A stretch of 64,000 bases of DNA, taken from Sinonovacula constricta. Lineage: Eukaryota; Mollusca; Bivalvia; Cardiida; Solecurtidae. The stretch is from NCBI GenBank assembly GCA_007844125.1, contig CM017555.1, positions 25,179,166-25,243,165 of the forward strand, written 5' to 3'. Position 1 is the first letter of the stretch; every line of letters begins with the position of its first letter. The notes beneath the pieces are model-generated. The model was not told the origin of the DNA. It saw nothing but the letters and a program-made list of their open reading frames with translations, and did not search any database. The translations under genes were made by a program, and so were the position numbers. Of the stretch, positions 1-11,829 are shown one piece after another.

Positions 1-1084
1 ACCACCAAGTATGCAGGAAGAATGACAACCAAAACACTACATATAAGCTGGTAGACCACCACCAAGTATGCAGGAAGAATGACAACCCAAACACTACATA
101 TAAGCTGGTAGACCACCACCAAGTATGCAGGAAGAATGACAACCCAAACACTACATATAAGCTGGTAGACCACCACCAAGTATGCAGGAAGAATGACAAC
201 CCAAACACTACATATAAGCTGGTAGACCACCACCAAGTATGTGGGAAGAATGACAACCCAAACACTACACATAAGCTGGTAGACCACCACCAAGTATGCA
301 GGAAGAATGACAACCCAAACACTACATATAAGCTGGTAGACCACCACCTAGTATGTGGGAAGAATGACAACCCAAACACTTCATATAAGCTGGTAGACCA
401 CCACCAAGTATGCAGGAAGAATGACAACCCAAACACTACATATAAGCTGGTAGACCACCACCAAGTATGTGGGAAGAATGACAACCCAAACACTACATAT
501 AAGCTGGTAGACCACCACCAAGTATGCAGGAAGAATGACAAACCAAACACTACATATAAGCTGGTAGACCACCACCAAGTATGCAGGAAGAATGACAACC
601 CAAACACTACATATAAGCTGGTAGACCACCACCAAGTATGTGGGAAGAATGTCAACCCAAACACTACATATAAGCTGGTAGACCACCACCAAGTATGCAG
701 GAAGAATGACAACCCAAACACTACATATAAGCTGGTAGACCACCACCAAGTATGTGGGAAGAATGACAACCCAAACACTACATATAAGCTGGTAGACCAC
801 CACCAAGTATGTGGGAAGAATGACAACCCAAACACTACATATAAGCTGGTAGACCACCACCAAGTATGTGGGAAGAATGACAACCCAAACACTACATATA
901 AGCTGGTAGACCACCACCAAGTATGTGGGAAGAATGACAACCCAAACACTACATATAAGCTGGTAGACCACCACCAAGTATGTGGGAAGAATGACAACCC
1001 AAACACTACATATAAGCTGGTAGACCACCACCAAGTATGCAGGAAGAATGACAACCCAAACACTACATATAAGCTGGTAGACCA
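1..1084. repeat. 57-bp minisatellite, left block (about 19 copies)
   Basis: About 19 head-to-tail copies of a 57-bp unit that contains ACCACCACCAAGTATG and ends in AAGCTGGTAG. Copies are nearly identical. The main difference is a two-state variant, GCAGG or GTGGG after AAGTAT; GTGGG forms a run of five copies near the right end. Because 57 is 19 codons, the minus strand stays open over about 700 bp and would encode a hydrophobic 19-residue repeat. This follows from the period and is not evidence of a gene. The array continues at 6061 after a transposon insertion and runs off the left edge of the window. Confidence 0.97.
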
Positions 1085-1429
1085 CAGGGCTTTTTCAGCC
1101 TGTCTCACAGGGCCGATATTCGGCCCCGTTCCCAATGCCAAATAGCGACCATTTTTCCCAATTTCAAGAAAAGAAATTCCCAATCTCATAAATTAATTCC
1201 CATTTGAAACGAAATGCCTTTTACCTTTAAAAAATAAATAACCAAGAAACCATAAAATCAAGAGACTTTTCCAATTAAGCGAATTGTTTGTTTACTTTTG
1301 ATCGGTGATCTGTAAAAACTACTTTCCGTGAATTTATGTATGAATGCGACCGAGGAAAACATAGACTCTTACCCAGCCGTATACCGTAACGCAAGTTGAA
1401 GATGCGTCACGGAGCCATTCCAGATAACA

Positions 1430-4400
1430 TACAGTACTGAAAATCATGAAATTGACAAACGGAACGGAGTGGAAATGGAAATGAAACGTTTTTCGTTTCC
1501 TGTTGAAACGGAAATGGAACGGAGTGGAAATGGAAATGCAACGGAGCGCTACAAACGCTTGAAACGGTGTAAACGGTATAAACGCTATAACCGGAGCGCT
1601 TGGAACGCTAGAAACGGTAGAAACGGAAAAATCGGAATGCTCGTAACGGTAGAGTTATTTTCACTACCGCTTCAAACGTTTCTAGGTCACCCGATTATTT
1701 ATAGTAACATTTCAACCGTTTCTTGGTACGAAATAAATTTAAACGAACACAATAACTGGCTTCAATTTATCAACACAAACGCGCTTTTATATGTACTCTG
1801 CAGAAAGAAATAACATAAATTATTATCAAAAAATCGTATTTATCAAACTTGTACATTACAGTTCCGAAACCGCACGAGTTGTCCAAGTCATCGTGTACCG
1901 TTAAAACAGAAACTGCACTAAAAATCACTCCGCACGATTAAACACGCAATTTAACTATAATATTGCGTTTCTGTCGAAACTGATGATTTAATTAATTCCA
2001 ATGAATAGCTTAACATCCGCCTTGGATCGACATTCTTAGTCTTCATTGTTTGGCATATGAAGAAAGTGTGTACACAGCTGTCATTACACGTATGCGCGCG
2101 CAATGTCGCAGCATTTCCCGAGTTTGAATTTTCGCTAATTACTTTGTAGCTGCATGGTCCGTTCCCGGATCAACTACGCCAATCATTTTTGTGTGAACAT
2201 ACTTGCTTAAAGTATTTTTCATTTACAAAGAATGCATTGCGTGGTACAAAATAAAGTTACTTAATGAAATTAAACCTCAACCAAAAGAAGGTAACACATC
2301 TCATATAACACAAAAAAAACATAAAACAACTACACATAAAACAATGCTATGTATTATTGCAAGGTGTGACCCAATCAAGAACCAATAACATCCCCCCCGG
2401 CACTTAGAGCCAATGACAAGTATGATCCTAAAGTTCAACGTCTAAATAACCATAGATTGCCAAATAGTGCACGTATACAATCATCGATTGACAGTTAAAT
2501 GAAACAACCGTGATAAAAACTTACATCACGATAAATATTAAAGACATAATAATCATAACCGCCATTAAATTCACCTGATCACACATGATCATCATCAGGA
2601 TCCCATATTACTTATATAATCACCACTAATCATCATCAAAAGCAGCATCACCGGCATCACGATCTACATCATAATCGTCATGAGCATCAGCATCACCGTT
2701 ACCGTTATTACCATTTACATTATAATCATAAACAGCATCGGTATCACCGTCATCATTATCAGCAGAAGCAGCAGTAGCAGCAGCAGCACCGTCATTTACA
2801 TCATCATTACTTTAGTTACAGGGGTATGGATATGTATTTTATTTTATATTGCCTCTTTGTCAAGCAAAGTTTCTTCTGCATCTAATCTTAATTGTTATAT
2901 ATCTTATAATGAACAATGTTGTAAATTTGGACAATAGTATCAAAATTCCTATTTCTAAATGCATAGTTCCCATAATGCGCTGTTACATATATAGGATTAA
3001 TCGGAATTCGTGGACCGCGATTAAGAATCTGCATACAACTTTTGACTTTACTTGACTTGCAACTATTTGAATGAGGCCAGGCTACGGCCCATTTTCCCAT
3101 TCATGTCTTGAATGTTCTATGCCAAAATGTGGTCTAATGAGGGCCCTACCGGGTACTTAATTTTTGTACCCATTTAAAGATAGAAATATATTAATTTAAA
3201 ATATATCGTTTTGTAAATTGATATTATGTTTCTCCATGCGCGTGGGTAGGGTTCATGCCATCATAAAGTTCTACTCTAATTGAATCCCTAATTTTAAGAC
3301 ATGAGCGGACACCCCAACTAATTAAGCTAATTGGCAGTTTTATGACACCTTGTTTGTCTAGTGGACAGGAAGTGTGACCGTGTTTTGGCGTCTTATCCAC
3401 TTCGCAAGAACACATGCATCCTCTATGCAGCTGTGTTTGAAAATGTCACCTTATGGCAGTCGCGTGGTTTATGACCTTCACCTTTTAAAGAGCAATATGC
3501 ATTGACTTACGCGAGGACAACAAAAAGGACAAAACACTAAGGTGCACGATATATTTTTTTGGCTCATAAAAGGACCTAACGCTATATTTAGTAGTACCCA
3601 CAATGGTGCACCCTTTCCCCACCCACTATTTTTTAGTTTAAGAAGAGGAAACGTGGATGTGGGGATTGGGGATTTCTTATAGTAAATACTACATTAATTG
3701 TCGTGTTTTTGTAAATAATGTTATCAAGAGAAGACACATCAAGGAACAGTCTAATGTATATTTTCATCTCGTGTTTATTGCAAATGTATTATTTCAATGG
3801 CTCGCCTATTCTTTTGTAGTTAATCCATACCTTAAATATAAATAATACCTTTATAAAAGTGTTTATGATCATTCAAAGGACTAAAAAGTCTTTGTAAGGA
3901 CATTTATATAAGTAAAAACATGCGCTGTCTGAAATATTACTACATAGTACAGTTTCCTCCCTCCACTATCATTCCTTTAGAACTTATATTTATGCCGCGA
4001 AGGTAAATCGTCAATAACGTTGCATATTTTTTCATAGCACACGCCGTTCACGCGTACTTACCATTTTTAATCCCTAAACAGTACCCAGCGTTCACACCCT
4101 CTCTCTCTTCTAAATGGCAGCTTGAAGACAATTATCGATTGATATCATGTTGTTGCACAGTATTGAGAGAATTAATAGGTCGGTCAATTTGAAACAAAAA
4201 AAAATCTTTTCGGCGACTTCAAATGATAGTGACCGGCGATTGTTTCCCAGAATATTCTTTGATGTTGCAGTGTTCGCCAGAGAGCCCTCCTCTCCAGAAA
4301 GAAATTACACCGCATCTAATGATTTATTTGTTCACCGCATTTATTTGTTACAACCTTGGAGAAATTAAAATCACATTGATATAATTAGCGACTTCATGTT

Positions 4401-5488
4401 ATAAGTGCGTGAACAATATTGTTAACAGCCGTTTATTGGCGCTAATATGTGCAAACACAACAACACACACTTGTTTCTAAGAAAGTTGTTTGTTCTATGA
4501 GACTTTATGTATGTGCCTGTTTTCGACAAAACAACATGTTCATGTTTATATGAGATAATCATTTTAACTATGAAATGTGACTGTAGTGAGTAATACTTAT
4601 CTAAAATTATTGGATATTACACGTTACTATCAGCGAGACGTTAAATCTAAAGTCCGCCATATAACAAATATCGGAAAGGGACAAACATTCGCCTTTTTAT
4701 TTTGGCAGTGGGGATGGGGGTAAACGCTGGGCCTTTTTATTTGAAGGACCTTTTTATTTGAAGGGGAGAGGGGGTGGCAAACGTCCGGTCTGCACTTATA
4801 GGGGCGGGGGGCAAACGTCCTTGGGCAAGTTTTAAAAAAAATGTGTGTGATATCGTCTTATTTTAAGGTCGGATCACCATTACGCTTTTTTGCGGATTTA
4901 CACGTCACAGAGAAGTAACTTTTTAGGATACTGGGTGTGTGTGGACCATATTTGAAAGTTATTTCTTGTTTGTTTATTCCGGGATATGACGTCTGGCGAA
5001 GACAAGTAGGTAGGCATCTTCTCAATACTGCACTCCCCGAATTTTGAGGATTATTTGCAGGTGCTGGTTGTTAAGGGTATTTTTTGTCTGCAATTTCCCT
5101 ACGGGTGACTGACACTGAATATCCTCGTCGCAAACAATCTACTGCCGATTCCTTTATATGTGATGGAAGACTTTTGCCTCTCCCTAGAATGTTTACTTCT
5201 TTCGTCATTTTGCAAACACACCGGAAGTAGTTTACCTTTAGAAATTTATTAAACGAAATTTTTAGTCAAAATCGGAACGGAGCGAAACGGAACGCTTGAA
5301 ACGGTAGAAACGGAAGAAACGATAGAAACGCTGGAAGCGTTTGAAATGCAGCGCTGGAAGCGAATAAAACGAAACGGAAACGCAACGGAAGCGGAATGGA
5401 AACGGAGCGGCAAACGCTTCCAACTGAAATGGAAACGAAACGGAGTGGAAACGGGAAAATTGTCAATTTCATGATTTTCAGTACTGTA
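1430..5488. mobile_element. Inner 4.1-kb TIR element nested in the hAT-like copy
   Basis: Perfect 28-bp inverted repeats occupy 1430-1457 (begins TACAGTACTGAAAATC) and 5461-5488. If the outer TA is the target duplication, the element is 1432-5486 with CAGTACTG termini, compatible with a Tc1/mariner-type insertion; the superfamily is inferred. Inside each end is a purine-rich block (1458-1640 and 5273-5458) built from short motifs such as GAAACGG, GGAACGGAG and GCTTGAAACGG. These run in the same direction at both ends, unlike the inverted tips. No transposase is recognisable inside; the short open frames have no family signature. Confidence 0.75.
1641..5272. other. Interior of the inner element, no gene recognised
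   Basis: About 3.6 kb of AT-rich sequence. It holds a CAT/CAG/ATC-rich simple-sequence stretch at about 2640-2815 and a G-rich stretch at about 4690-4815 in which a short motif with GGCAAACGTCC recurs. No open frame longer than about 85 codons was seen apart from low-complexity ones, and none shows a transposase or other recognisable motif. Confidence 0.5.
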
Positions 5489-5706
5489 ATCAATATATGG
5501 TTTGAAAATTAACAGGAATTATTTTTTATTTCATAAACAAAAGTATTTTCACCATAACTGTTTGACTGCGTATAAAACTGAAAGGAGTAATGAAGCAAAA
5601 ACGGTACATTCAGTACCGGCTTTTATACTGACCCGCAAAATATAGTGACGAAAAATGTCGTACAAGAGTAAATTCTACGCGATCTAGAATCTACCAACTT
5701 CTGTAG

Positions 5707-5922
5707 ATGATGACCATAATACCATCCAGCACAAAAGCTGTGGAGAGAGGGTTCAGCACCATGAACCTACTATGCACTTCTTTGAGAAGCTCCCTTGGCC
5801 AGGAAAAACTCTCCAATTTAATGAGAATCTGTATTGAAGGCCCTACAGAGCTTTATGAACAAACTCTGGAAGAGCTCTGTAACACTTTCAGGGACACAAA
5901 AGCAAGGCAGATTAAGCTTTAA
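5707..5922 (+). pseudogene. hAT transposase C-terminal dimerisation region, remnant
   Basis: A 71-codon frame containing VERGFSTMNLL and SLGQEKLSNLMRI. This matches the C-terminal hAT dimerisation region (the ER-FS-xxN...LR..L..E.L..LM pattern found in ZNF862/KIAA1586-like domesticated and transposon proteins). A stop lies directly before the first ATG, and the rest of the transposase, including the catalytic domain, is missing. It lies inside the outer element but outside the inner insertion, which ties the outer element to the hAT superfamily. It is a fragment and cannot be a functional enzyme. Confidence 0.75.
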
Positions 5923-6060
5923 TGCAGAAAAATAAACGTTGAAATTTCCCAATTGGTTTGATTTGTCGAGACTTTTTTTCCCAAATTGGACTATTTACCG
6001 CGTCAAAAATTCCCAATTTGGGCTGGGGCCTTTTTCCCAAAACCCCCTGAAAAAGCCCTG

Positions 6061-6297
6061 GACCACCACCAAGTATGTGGGAAGAATGACAACCCAAACA
6101 CTACATATAAGCTGGTAGACCACCACCATATATGTGGAAAGAATGACAACCCAAACACTACATATAAGCTGGTAGACCATCACTAAGTATGCAGGAAGAA
6201 TGACAACCCAAACACTACATATAAGCTGGTAGACCACCACCAAGTATGTAGGAAGAATGACAACCCAAACACTACATATAAGCTGGTAGACCACCAC
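6061..6297. repeat. 57-bp minisatellite, right block (4 copies)
   Basis: Four further copies of the 57-bp unit, starting at GACCACCACC directly after the transposon's right end. They are slightly more diverged than the left block (ATATATGTGGAAAG and CATCACTAAG variants). The repeat phase continues from the left block, so the two blocks are one array interrupted by insertion. Confidence 0.95.
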
Positions 6298-6794
6298 ATA
6301 TTAAATGTTCACCCCAACCAGGGTAAGTGATCATAAAAGTTTGAGCCCCTAGACTGGGATCATTTAAAACATTCCGATTGGCTAGAATAAAAAAAACCAT
6401 CCAATCAGAAGCTTTATACTGATTAAAATCATTTTAGATTTATTCATTAAGTTGTAAAATGTAACTGTAACCACTGGGACAGAAAACAGGAATCTTTAAA
6501 CAGACAGTGATGCCATGATGGACTGCAAACCCTGAAGCAATAGAAAAAACAAGACATCCATAGCAATAAAAAGGCGTCTTTGAAATTTTCTTACTAAACC
6601 ACCAGTTGCTGCACAGGTTCAAATCCCATCAGACAGGTGAAAACTATTACAGAGTTTTTTTCCAGCTGACATGCTTTGTGCTAGTGGTCTGGAATCGCCA
6701 GGAAAAACTTGGCATCACTGTACTGTAACGGCCATATCTGCGTGGGTGTGATGTATTTAAAAAACAAAGTTTTAGGAAAAGGAAAAACACTCAC
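6298..6794. other. Non-coding, presumed IRS intron
   Basis: This follows the donor of the PH exon on the minus strand and is taken as intron. No PTB-domain exon, the expected next conserved part of an IRS protein, is visible here; the window edge lies within this intron or beyond a gene break. Confidence 0.4.
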
Positions 6795-7104
6795 CATAAT
6801 GCACTCGGGGTGCCTCTCCATCCAAAAGATATTCATTCTGGTATTCCAAGAGATTGTTTAGCCAGGACTCTTGTTCTGCTTGTGAATCGGCAATCATGCA
6901 AAAACTATCCTTATCAAGAAATAAGGTTATTCCAAAAAGGTGTTTAGCATCCTTGCGTTTATTTATGTTAAAACAGTGATGTAAAGAAATGGACTTCCTT
7001 GGGCCTTTGTTTGATCGAAACTTTTCCTCGCTGTCAAAATAATCTAGCCTCGCAGGACCACTGCTGCTTGTAGACCTCAAAACAAAGTACTTCTTCTTCA
7101 GCAA
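6795..7104 (-). CDS. irs: Insulin receptor substrate family protein, PH-domain exon (partial gene)
   Basis: A 310-bp internal exon encoding about 103 residues. The acceptor is TTTCCCCAG before TTGCTGAAG; the donor is CATTATG|GTGAGT (phase 1). The peptide contains KKKYFVLRSTSSSGPARLDYF, CFNINKRKDAKH and DSFCMIADSQAEQESWLNNL. These align by eye with the PH domain of animal IRS proteins: KKFFVLR and GPARLEYYE, the hallmark FNINKR, and the final helix AIAADSEAEQDSWY. IRS proteins bind phosphoinositides through this domain and carry signals from insulin or IGF receptors to PI3K. The N-terminal exon, the PTB domain and the YXXM tail were not found, so the gene is only partly in the window. The family call is strong; whether the gene is intact is unknown. 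A decayed copy of the exon lies at 12266-12689. Confidence 0.82.
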
Positions 7105-7704
7105 CTGGGGAAAAAAAACAACACCTTATTTTTATACAATTAGTCTAAGTATTATTATTTTATAGCTATTTTATTATTTACAGTTGATTTCTTACTATAA
7201 CTAGAAAGCTATTGTAAAATATTTAAATAGTAGAACATATACTTTCCTTTACTTGCAAGATATACAAGAAAATAATGTCGTATTATAAGTTGGAGAAATA
7301 GTTGAAGATATTTTTATGAACTTTTTTTTCCACTTCTTTACTGCCAACTTCCTAGGTAGAACCAGTGCTCAGGTAGTAACTCTAAGGAGTTATATTGGTG
7401 GTTGACTCATTTTATAGTCGCAATATGCAGACTAGTTTTAAAGGTGGCATCTAACATTTGTCAATATCTAATACATTTAATAACATCATGCCCTTCATCT
7501 TTGAAATTTGGGTAATATTGCAGTATAAAATACTTAGTAGAGTGTTATGCTTTACTTTTGACATGGATTTAGCGCACCAATAAACAGCATTTCACGAGAC
7601 CTGATAGTAACAGATCAACACAGGACCCTGACTACTAAGTACAGCTAATAATTGAAACAACAACAAATAAATGTCTTGTTCATTTTAAAAAGATTTTATT
7701 GGAT

Positions 7705-7880
7705 GTTTGTTTTGTTGGGTCCATCGTCCCACAGAAAGCTTTCAGTTATCAGCAGATGGTGTCCACTTGAAGCATGTATTGCTGCATTCACTATGTGCAG
7801 TACCCAGTCAATCATCCTAACACCAAGCCGACCAGTTGTGGATCCACCTTTATCATATAACTTGACAGGTGTGTACTAAG
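7705..7880 (-). repeat. Degenerate tRNA-SINE fragment (family 1)
   Basis: GGGTCCATCGTCCCACAG followed by GATGGTGTCCACTTGAAGC matches the tail and body of the better copies at 52178-52499 and 21805-22106. The tRNA-like head is missing. Confidence 0.6.
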
Positions 7881-9309
7881 GTGGTGTCCGACATTGTGCA
7901 CCATGTTTCTTTGTCTCAAGCAACCATATAGAGTATTGTTACCTGAAAAGATCCTGCTAAATGCTTTTTATTGGTGCCTTACATTCATGTGAAAAGTAAG
8001 GCATAACTTCCCATTTGTCATTACAAAAAAATATATTCGCTATTCAAGGTATACTGCACAGTTAGCTATTCTAAAACTCAAAAGACCACATGACCACTTA
8101 CTTTTGGTATCACCTTACATGATGTAAGAAGGACCAGAGTAAAAATGAAACGTATACAGTAAAGAGTTGCTAAAGACAATTTTGGACAGAATGGACCAAT
8201 TTCTTTTAGCAATTTTTTTCGCAACAAATTTTAAAAAAAAATCTGTCATCTAACAAGGTAAAAAGTTGTCAGACAGGGTTAAGTTATTATATATATTACA
8301 TATATAACTGTCTGATATCACCTTTAAGATGTGTTGTGGAGATTTCATTTCTGTCTTTTAACAGCACTTTCTATGTAAATAACCCCTGAGGTTGTTTTCG
8401 AGTTTTAACTAGTACATCATAACATGAAGAACATTTTTATGTAAATTAGTATGTCCTCTCATTTGTTTTTGGTCATGTAATTTCTAAATATTATTCATCC
8501 CCAAGTTTGTTTTCATAAAAAATACTCTTCATGTAATGTACCCTTGCTTCAAAATTGTACACCATTAGCATCTTCCATATCTCATTACAGACAACAAGCT
8601 TATACAATACTACCAAGGACTATTTGTTTTGAACATAAACGTCACTGTTGGTGACATTGATTAAGTAGAAGTACAATTCAAGAGCATAAGGACTCATGAG
8701 GGGGTATGTAAATACTATAACACAAACTATTCAACTATTATCAGATACACTAATAGGTATAACTTAATTAGAAGCCCTAAATATAGAATGAAATTGTTAT
8801 CAGGAAACATGTGATAATTTGTCTATTAATATATTTTAATGAACTTGTCAAATATGACTTTGATAGAAATTTACACCCACTGCATATCTAATTATCATCC
8901 TTTTATTGGTTTCCTTGTTTGAAAGTAAATACAACATATTGAACCTCATAATTTCCTCAAAACAATAAGAAAAACAATATTCAAAACTGTTAAGTATATT
9001 TCAATATAACAGTGGCCATTTCTTTTATTTGTTGTTTATTTTATCAATAATATTATTATGGTGGTTATATGTTATCAATTTCAGTACATCATTTCTGATT
9101 GACTAGTTTTTGAGCAATAGTAGAAGATCCAGGATGAAAGTTCAGGTAGAACCAACATCACCCTGTTAGAAGACTGGAAAACCTTCCCACTTAAAGTACC
9201 TAGTCTTTACTTAAACCAATGGGGCGAGGGGCTGAGGGGTTGAAAGTCAGTGACTTTTTCCTCTTTTTTTTATTGACTTTTTAAGGGGTCAAAGGTGTCT
9301 TCGATGCCA

Positions 9310-9470
9310 AAGCATCACTGATTCCATAGTCTCTCACTTTGTGGGTTCGAATTAATAATATGAAGGACCTTATGTAGGGGATCTCTTTCTGCTGTAATGT
9401 GCCAGAGGTTCTACCCAGACATTTGTCTAGGGTCTCCCTCTACAAAAGTACAAAATCATTGCTTTTGGTG
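9310..9470 (+). repeat. SINE family 2 copy, truncated
   Basis: A B-box-like GTGGGTTCGAATT at about 9341 is followed by GAGGTTCTACCCAGACATTTG. The latter is the complement of the ATCTGGGTAGAACC motif of the minus-strand copies at 25338, 28186 and 33788. Confidence 0.5.
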
Positions 9471-10109
9471 GTGTCAGGTCTGTCAAGACACTAAGAGACT
9501 CAATAAAAATGAGTTTAATCTCAGGTGATTCGGTGGGTAGTTCTTCTTTGAAACGTTATTTCAACAATTTAAAAATAAAAAAAGTTTGATATGATGTAAT
9601 TGTGAGATTTAAGTTAGACAAAAAATGCTATTATTGTCTTATTTCAACCATCTGACTGTGACTCAAATTTAAAGCACAGTTTATTCATGATAGTTTGGTA
9701 ATAACGGCAAAAACTAATTACAAATGGGTTATCAATATATTACAGTTGACATAAAGTTGTTTAAACGATCAGAATTACAATTTAATATTACCAGAATACT
9801 TGGTTTTTGTTTAATTTTTGATAGAAATATGTCCTTGACAGTAAACTATGATTGAAGAAGTAAAAATCTTCACAATATATACCGTATTTTCTCACTTATA
9901 AGAATGGTATTTGTCCTAAAAATTTCATGTGTTCTGAATGAAACACGTATTATTATCCATTAGTAAACACTGAAACAAACTTTCAGTCTGCAAGATACAC
10001 CAAGCTGTAATTTACTTGGTGTTTCTGTGTAGACTTGCCTCATTTAATAGGTCAAGTTGACTGACTCCAAGATAAGCTGTTGTCAAGGTGATATCAATTG
10101 GGATGGGAT

Positions 10110-10291
10110 TTGCTGGCATTTTTGCCAATACTGTGCAACGACATTTCTATCATTATAGCCCAGGGGCACTTATGAGGTGCTCAGGAACTGAACCCGGCCA
10201 GTCCATTATACTGACACTGACAGGCTTAATGTTGTCCCCTTAGCCCTGAGCGTTAGATGGGGAAGCCACTACTACCAACTTTAAAGTCTTA
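10110..10291 (-). repeat. SINE family 3 copy, 5' truncated
   Basis: The minus-strand reading matches the body of the full copy at 24285-24559: the ACTTTAAAGT(T/C)GGTAGTAGTGGCTT segment, CTAAGGGGACA, and GGCACCTCATAAGTGCCCCTG with minor changes. The tRNA-like head is absent. It lies inside the outer 9880-11829 element. Confidence 0.75.
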
Positions 10292-10565
10292 ATCGATGTG
10301 TTTTTATAAGCATCTGCCAATTACATTTCTTCATGAAATTATTGATTGGCAGCATGTACACAAAGACAGTGCACTGTTCCCCGATATATTGTGTACTGTA
10401 ATGCCAAACCTGGTGATGAAGATCGAAGAAATTAATGTCATGCCGCCACGCGCTACAGGATGTTCATGAAGTTGAAGATAGATACATTCTGCAACATGTG
10501 ATTATTACAGTCACTATACCAATTAACCATTTTGTTGAGACAGCATGACTGGTCGATGCTCCTGT

Positions 10566-11720
10566 TACCGTAAAGTTTTATAGATAAGACGCACACAAAG
10601 ATAAGACGCACCCCTGCTTCGAGGTCTAGAACCAAGGAAAAAAGCAAATTCTCAAAGACAAGACGCATCCCCGATTTACTTATCCATCTGGTCGCCATTA
10701 CGAAATTCCCGCGTCGCCGCATCGCTCGATTTGACTCGATGGAACATGTTCCAATTGTTCCGTAAATCGGTGTTCGCGCCGAGTGCTTATTATTCTCTAA
10801 GTGTCTTGAATAATAGGTCGTGACTGTTTGCCTGGTGAGACTGTGTGTATTGTGTTACGTTATGACACTCTACCCCAGTATATTGTTTACACGCCAGACA
10901 GGATCTTCTCGCGGCTATCCCAGCCCTACACATGAGAGAACATCCTGTTTCACGCGACAGTATGTCATGAAAACAATTAAGTTCTCGGCCTATAATTAAG
11001 TTCTCGACACATGGGACAAACACACAAATGACATTTAAAATAACAACTAAAGGCTTTTAAATGTTCATTTTCACACCATGTTATTTAAGTGACCGCTTAC
11101 CAACAAATTAGTTCTATGCACCTTTGTTATTACTTACGGATGATGGACGATCTATTCACATCAAAAGAGGTGTGAAAACTTGTCTGCACATTTTATGGTT
11201 GTTAAGTGGGTTTTTAATTTCAACTTAAAATTTATTCGTAGTTCAAACATTCAAAATAAAACAAATTTCAAATCAAAATTGATCAATTGAATAATACCAT
11301 TATTACTTAGACGATGATAATAGCAGCGTCGTCAATGAATATGTCCATTCCACTAAAACTCAATAACCGTTTCTGGATTATGAAACTTCGCCGATTTTGT
11401 TAGAATAAATTGATATTTATGCAAATATTTATTGCATATTGTTGTTTTTATTTATACAGAAACAAATTCAAACGTCTCTATTTATGTTTAATGTCAAAAT
11501 TTAGGTAAAAACAACGTAACTTTTCCCTTAATGTAGCACAATACAGTTGTCTACGGTCGATACTATCGGCGATATTCTCTGCGGTCGGATTAGTCTATGG
11601 GTCAATTTTGGTCTGGGAAAAAAGGGGAAAACTTAAATTCGCATGGATAAGACGCATCCCCTACTTTTTTATCATACTTTTGGGCAAAAAACTGCGTCTT
11701 ATCTAAAAAACTTTACGGTA
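10566..11720. mobile_element. TIR element, inner, TACCGTAAAG termini (1.15 kb)
   Basis: The left end at 10566 reads TACCGTAAAGTTTTATAGAT followed by AAGACGCA. The right end at 11720 is the complement with a two-base difference. A second AAGACGCA-type motif follows shortly inside each end (10600-10670 and about 11640-11660). The first seven bases are shared with the outer element. No transposase is recognisable. Confidence 0.65.
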
Positions 11721-11829
11721 ATTCTTTCGCCTCATTTTATAAAGGTTGAAGCAGAAACCGGCAATGTCACAGGTGAAGTAGGGGGCCCATCTTATGAGCG
11801 AATAGTCTTATAAGTGAGAAAGTACGGTA

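Larger units (their letters stand above)
1085..6060 (+). mobile_element. hAT-like DNA transposon remnant inserted in the minisatellite
   Basis: The ends are perfect 14-bp inverted repeats, CAGGGCTTTTTCAG at 1085-1098 and its complement at 6047-6060. Both sides are the same 57-bp minisatellite, so this is an insertion into one array. GACCA abuts both ends; the ACC-rich target makes the exact duplication length ambiguous (hAT elements normally give 8 bp). Copies of TTCCCAAT lie just inside both ends in the same orientation (about 1130, 1155, 1185; 5941, 6009), like subterminal transposase sites. A hAT C-terminal coding remnant lies at 5707-5922. Without the inner insertion at 1430-5488 only about 0.92 kb remains, so this is a deleted, non-autonomous copy. 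Confidence 0.8.
7105..9879. other. Presumed IRS intron, AT-rich
   Basis: No exon with both splice sites and a recognisable peptide was found. It contains degenerate SINE pieces (7705-7880, 9310-9470 and a short fragment near 9120-9200) and a pyrimidine-rich stretch near 9250. The rest is unremarkable. Confidence 0.45.
9880..11829. mobile_element. TIR element, outer, TACCGTA termini (1.95 kb)
   Basis: The left end at 9880 reads TACCGTATTTTCTCACTTAT and the right end at 11829 is its near-complement (TAAGTGAGAAAGTACGGTA). The matched arm is about 24 bp with one mismatch. The interior holds a SINE copy (10110-10291) and a second TIR element (10566-11720), so much of its length is later insertion. 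No transposase was seen; it is probably a MITE-like non-autonomous element. Confidence 0.65.

Noticed and set aside
1..1084. CRISPR-like regular repeats
   Set aside because: There are no unique spacers between repeats; the units abut directly. The genome is eukaryotic.
381..1085. 234-codon open frame on the minus strand
   Set aside because: It is entirely the 57-bp minisatellite (19 codons per unit); the open frame follows from the period and continues in the detached block at 6061.
2680..2937. Short Ile/Ser-rich frames
   Set aside because: Low-complexity trinucleotide sequence inside the inner transposable element.
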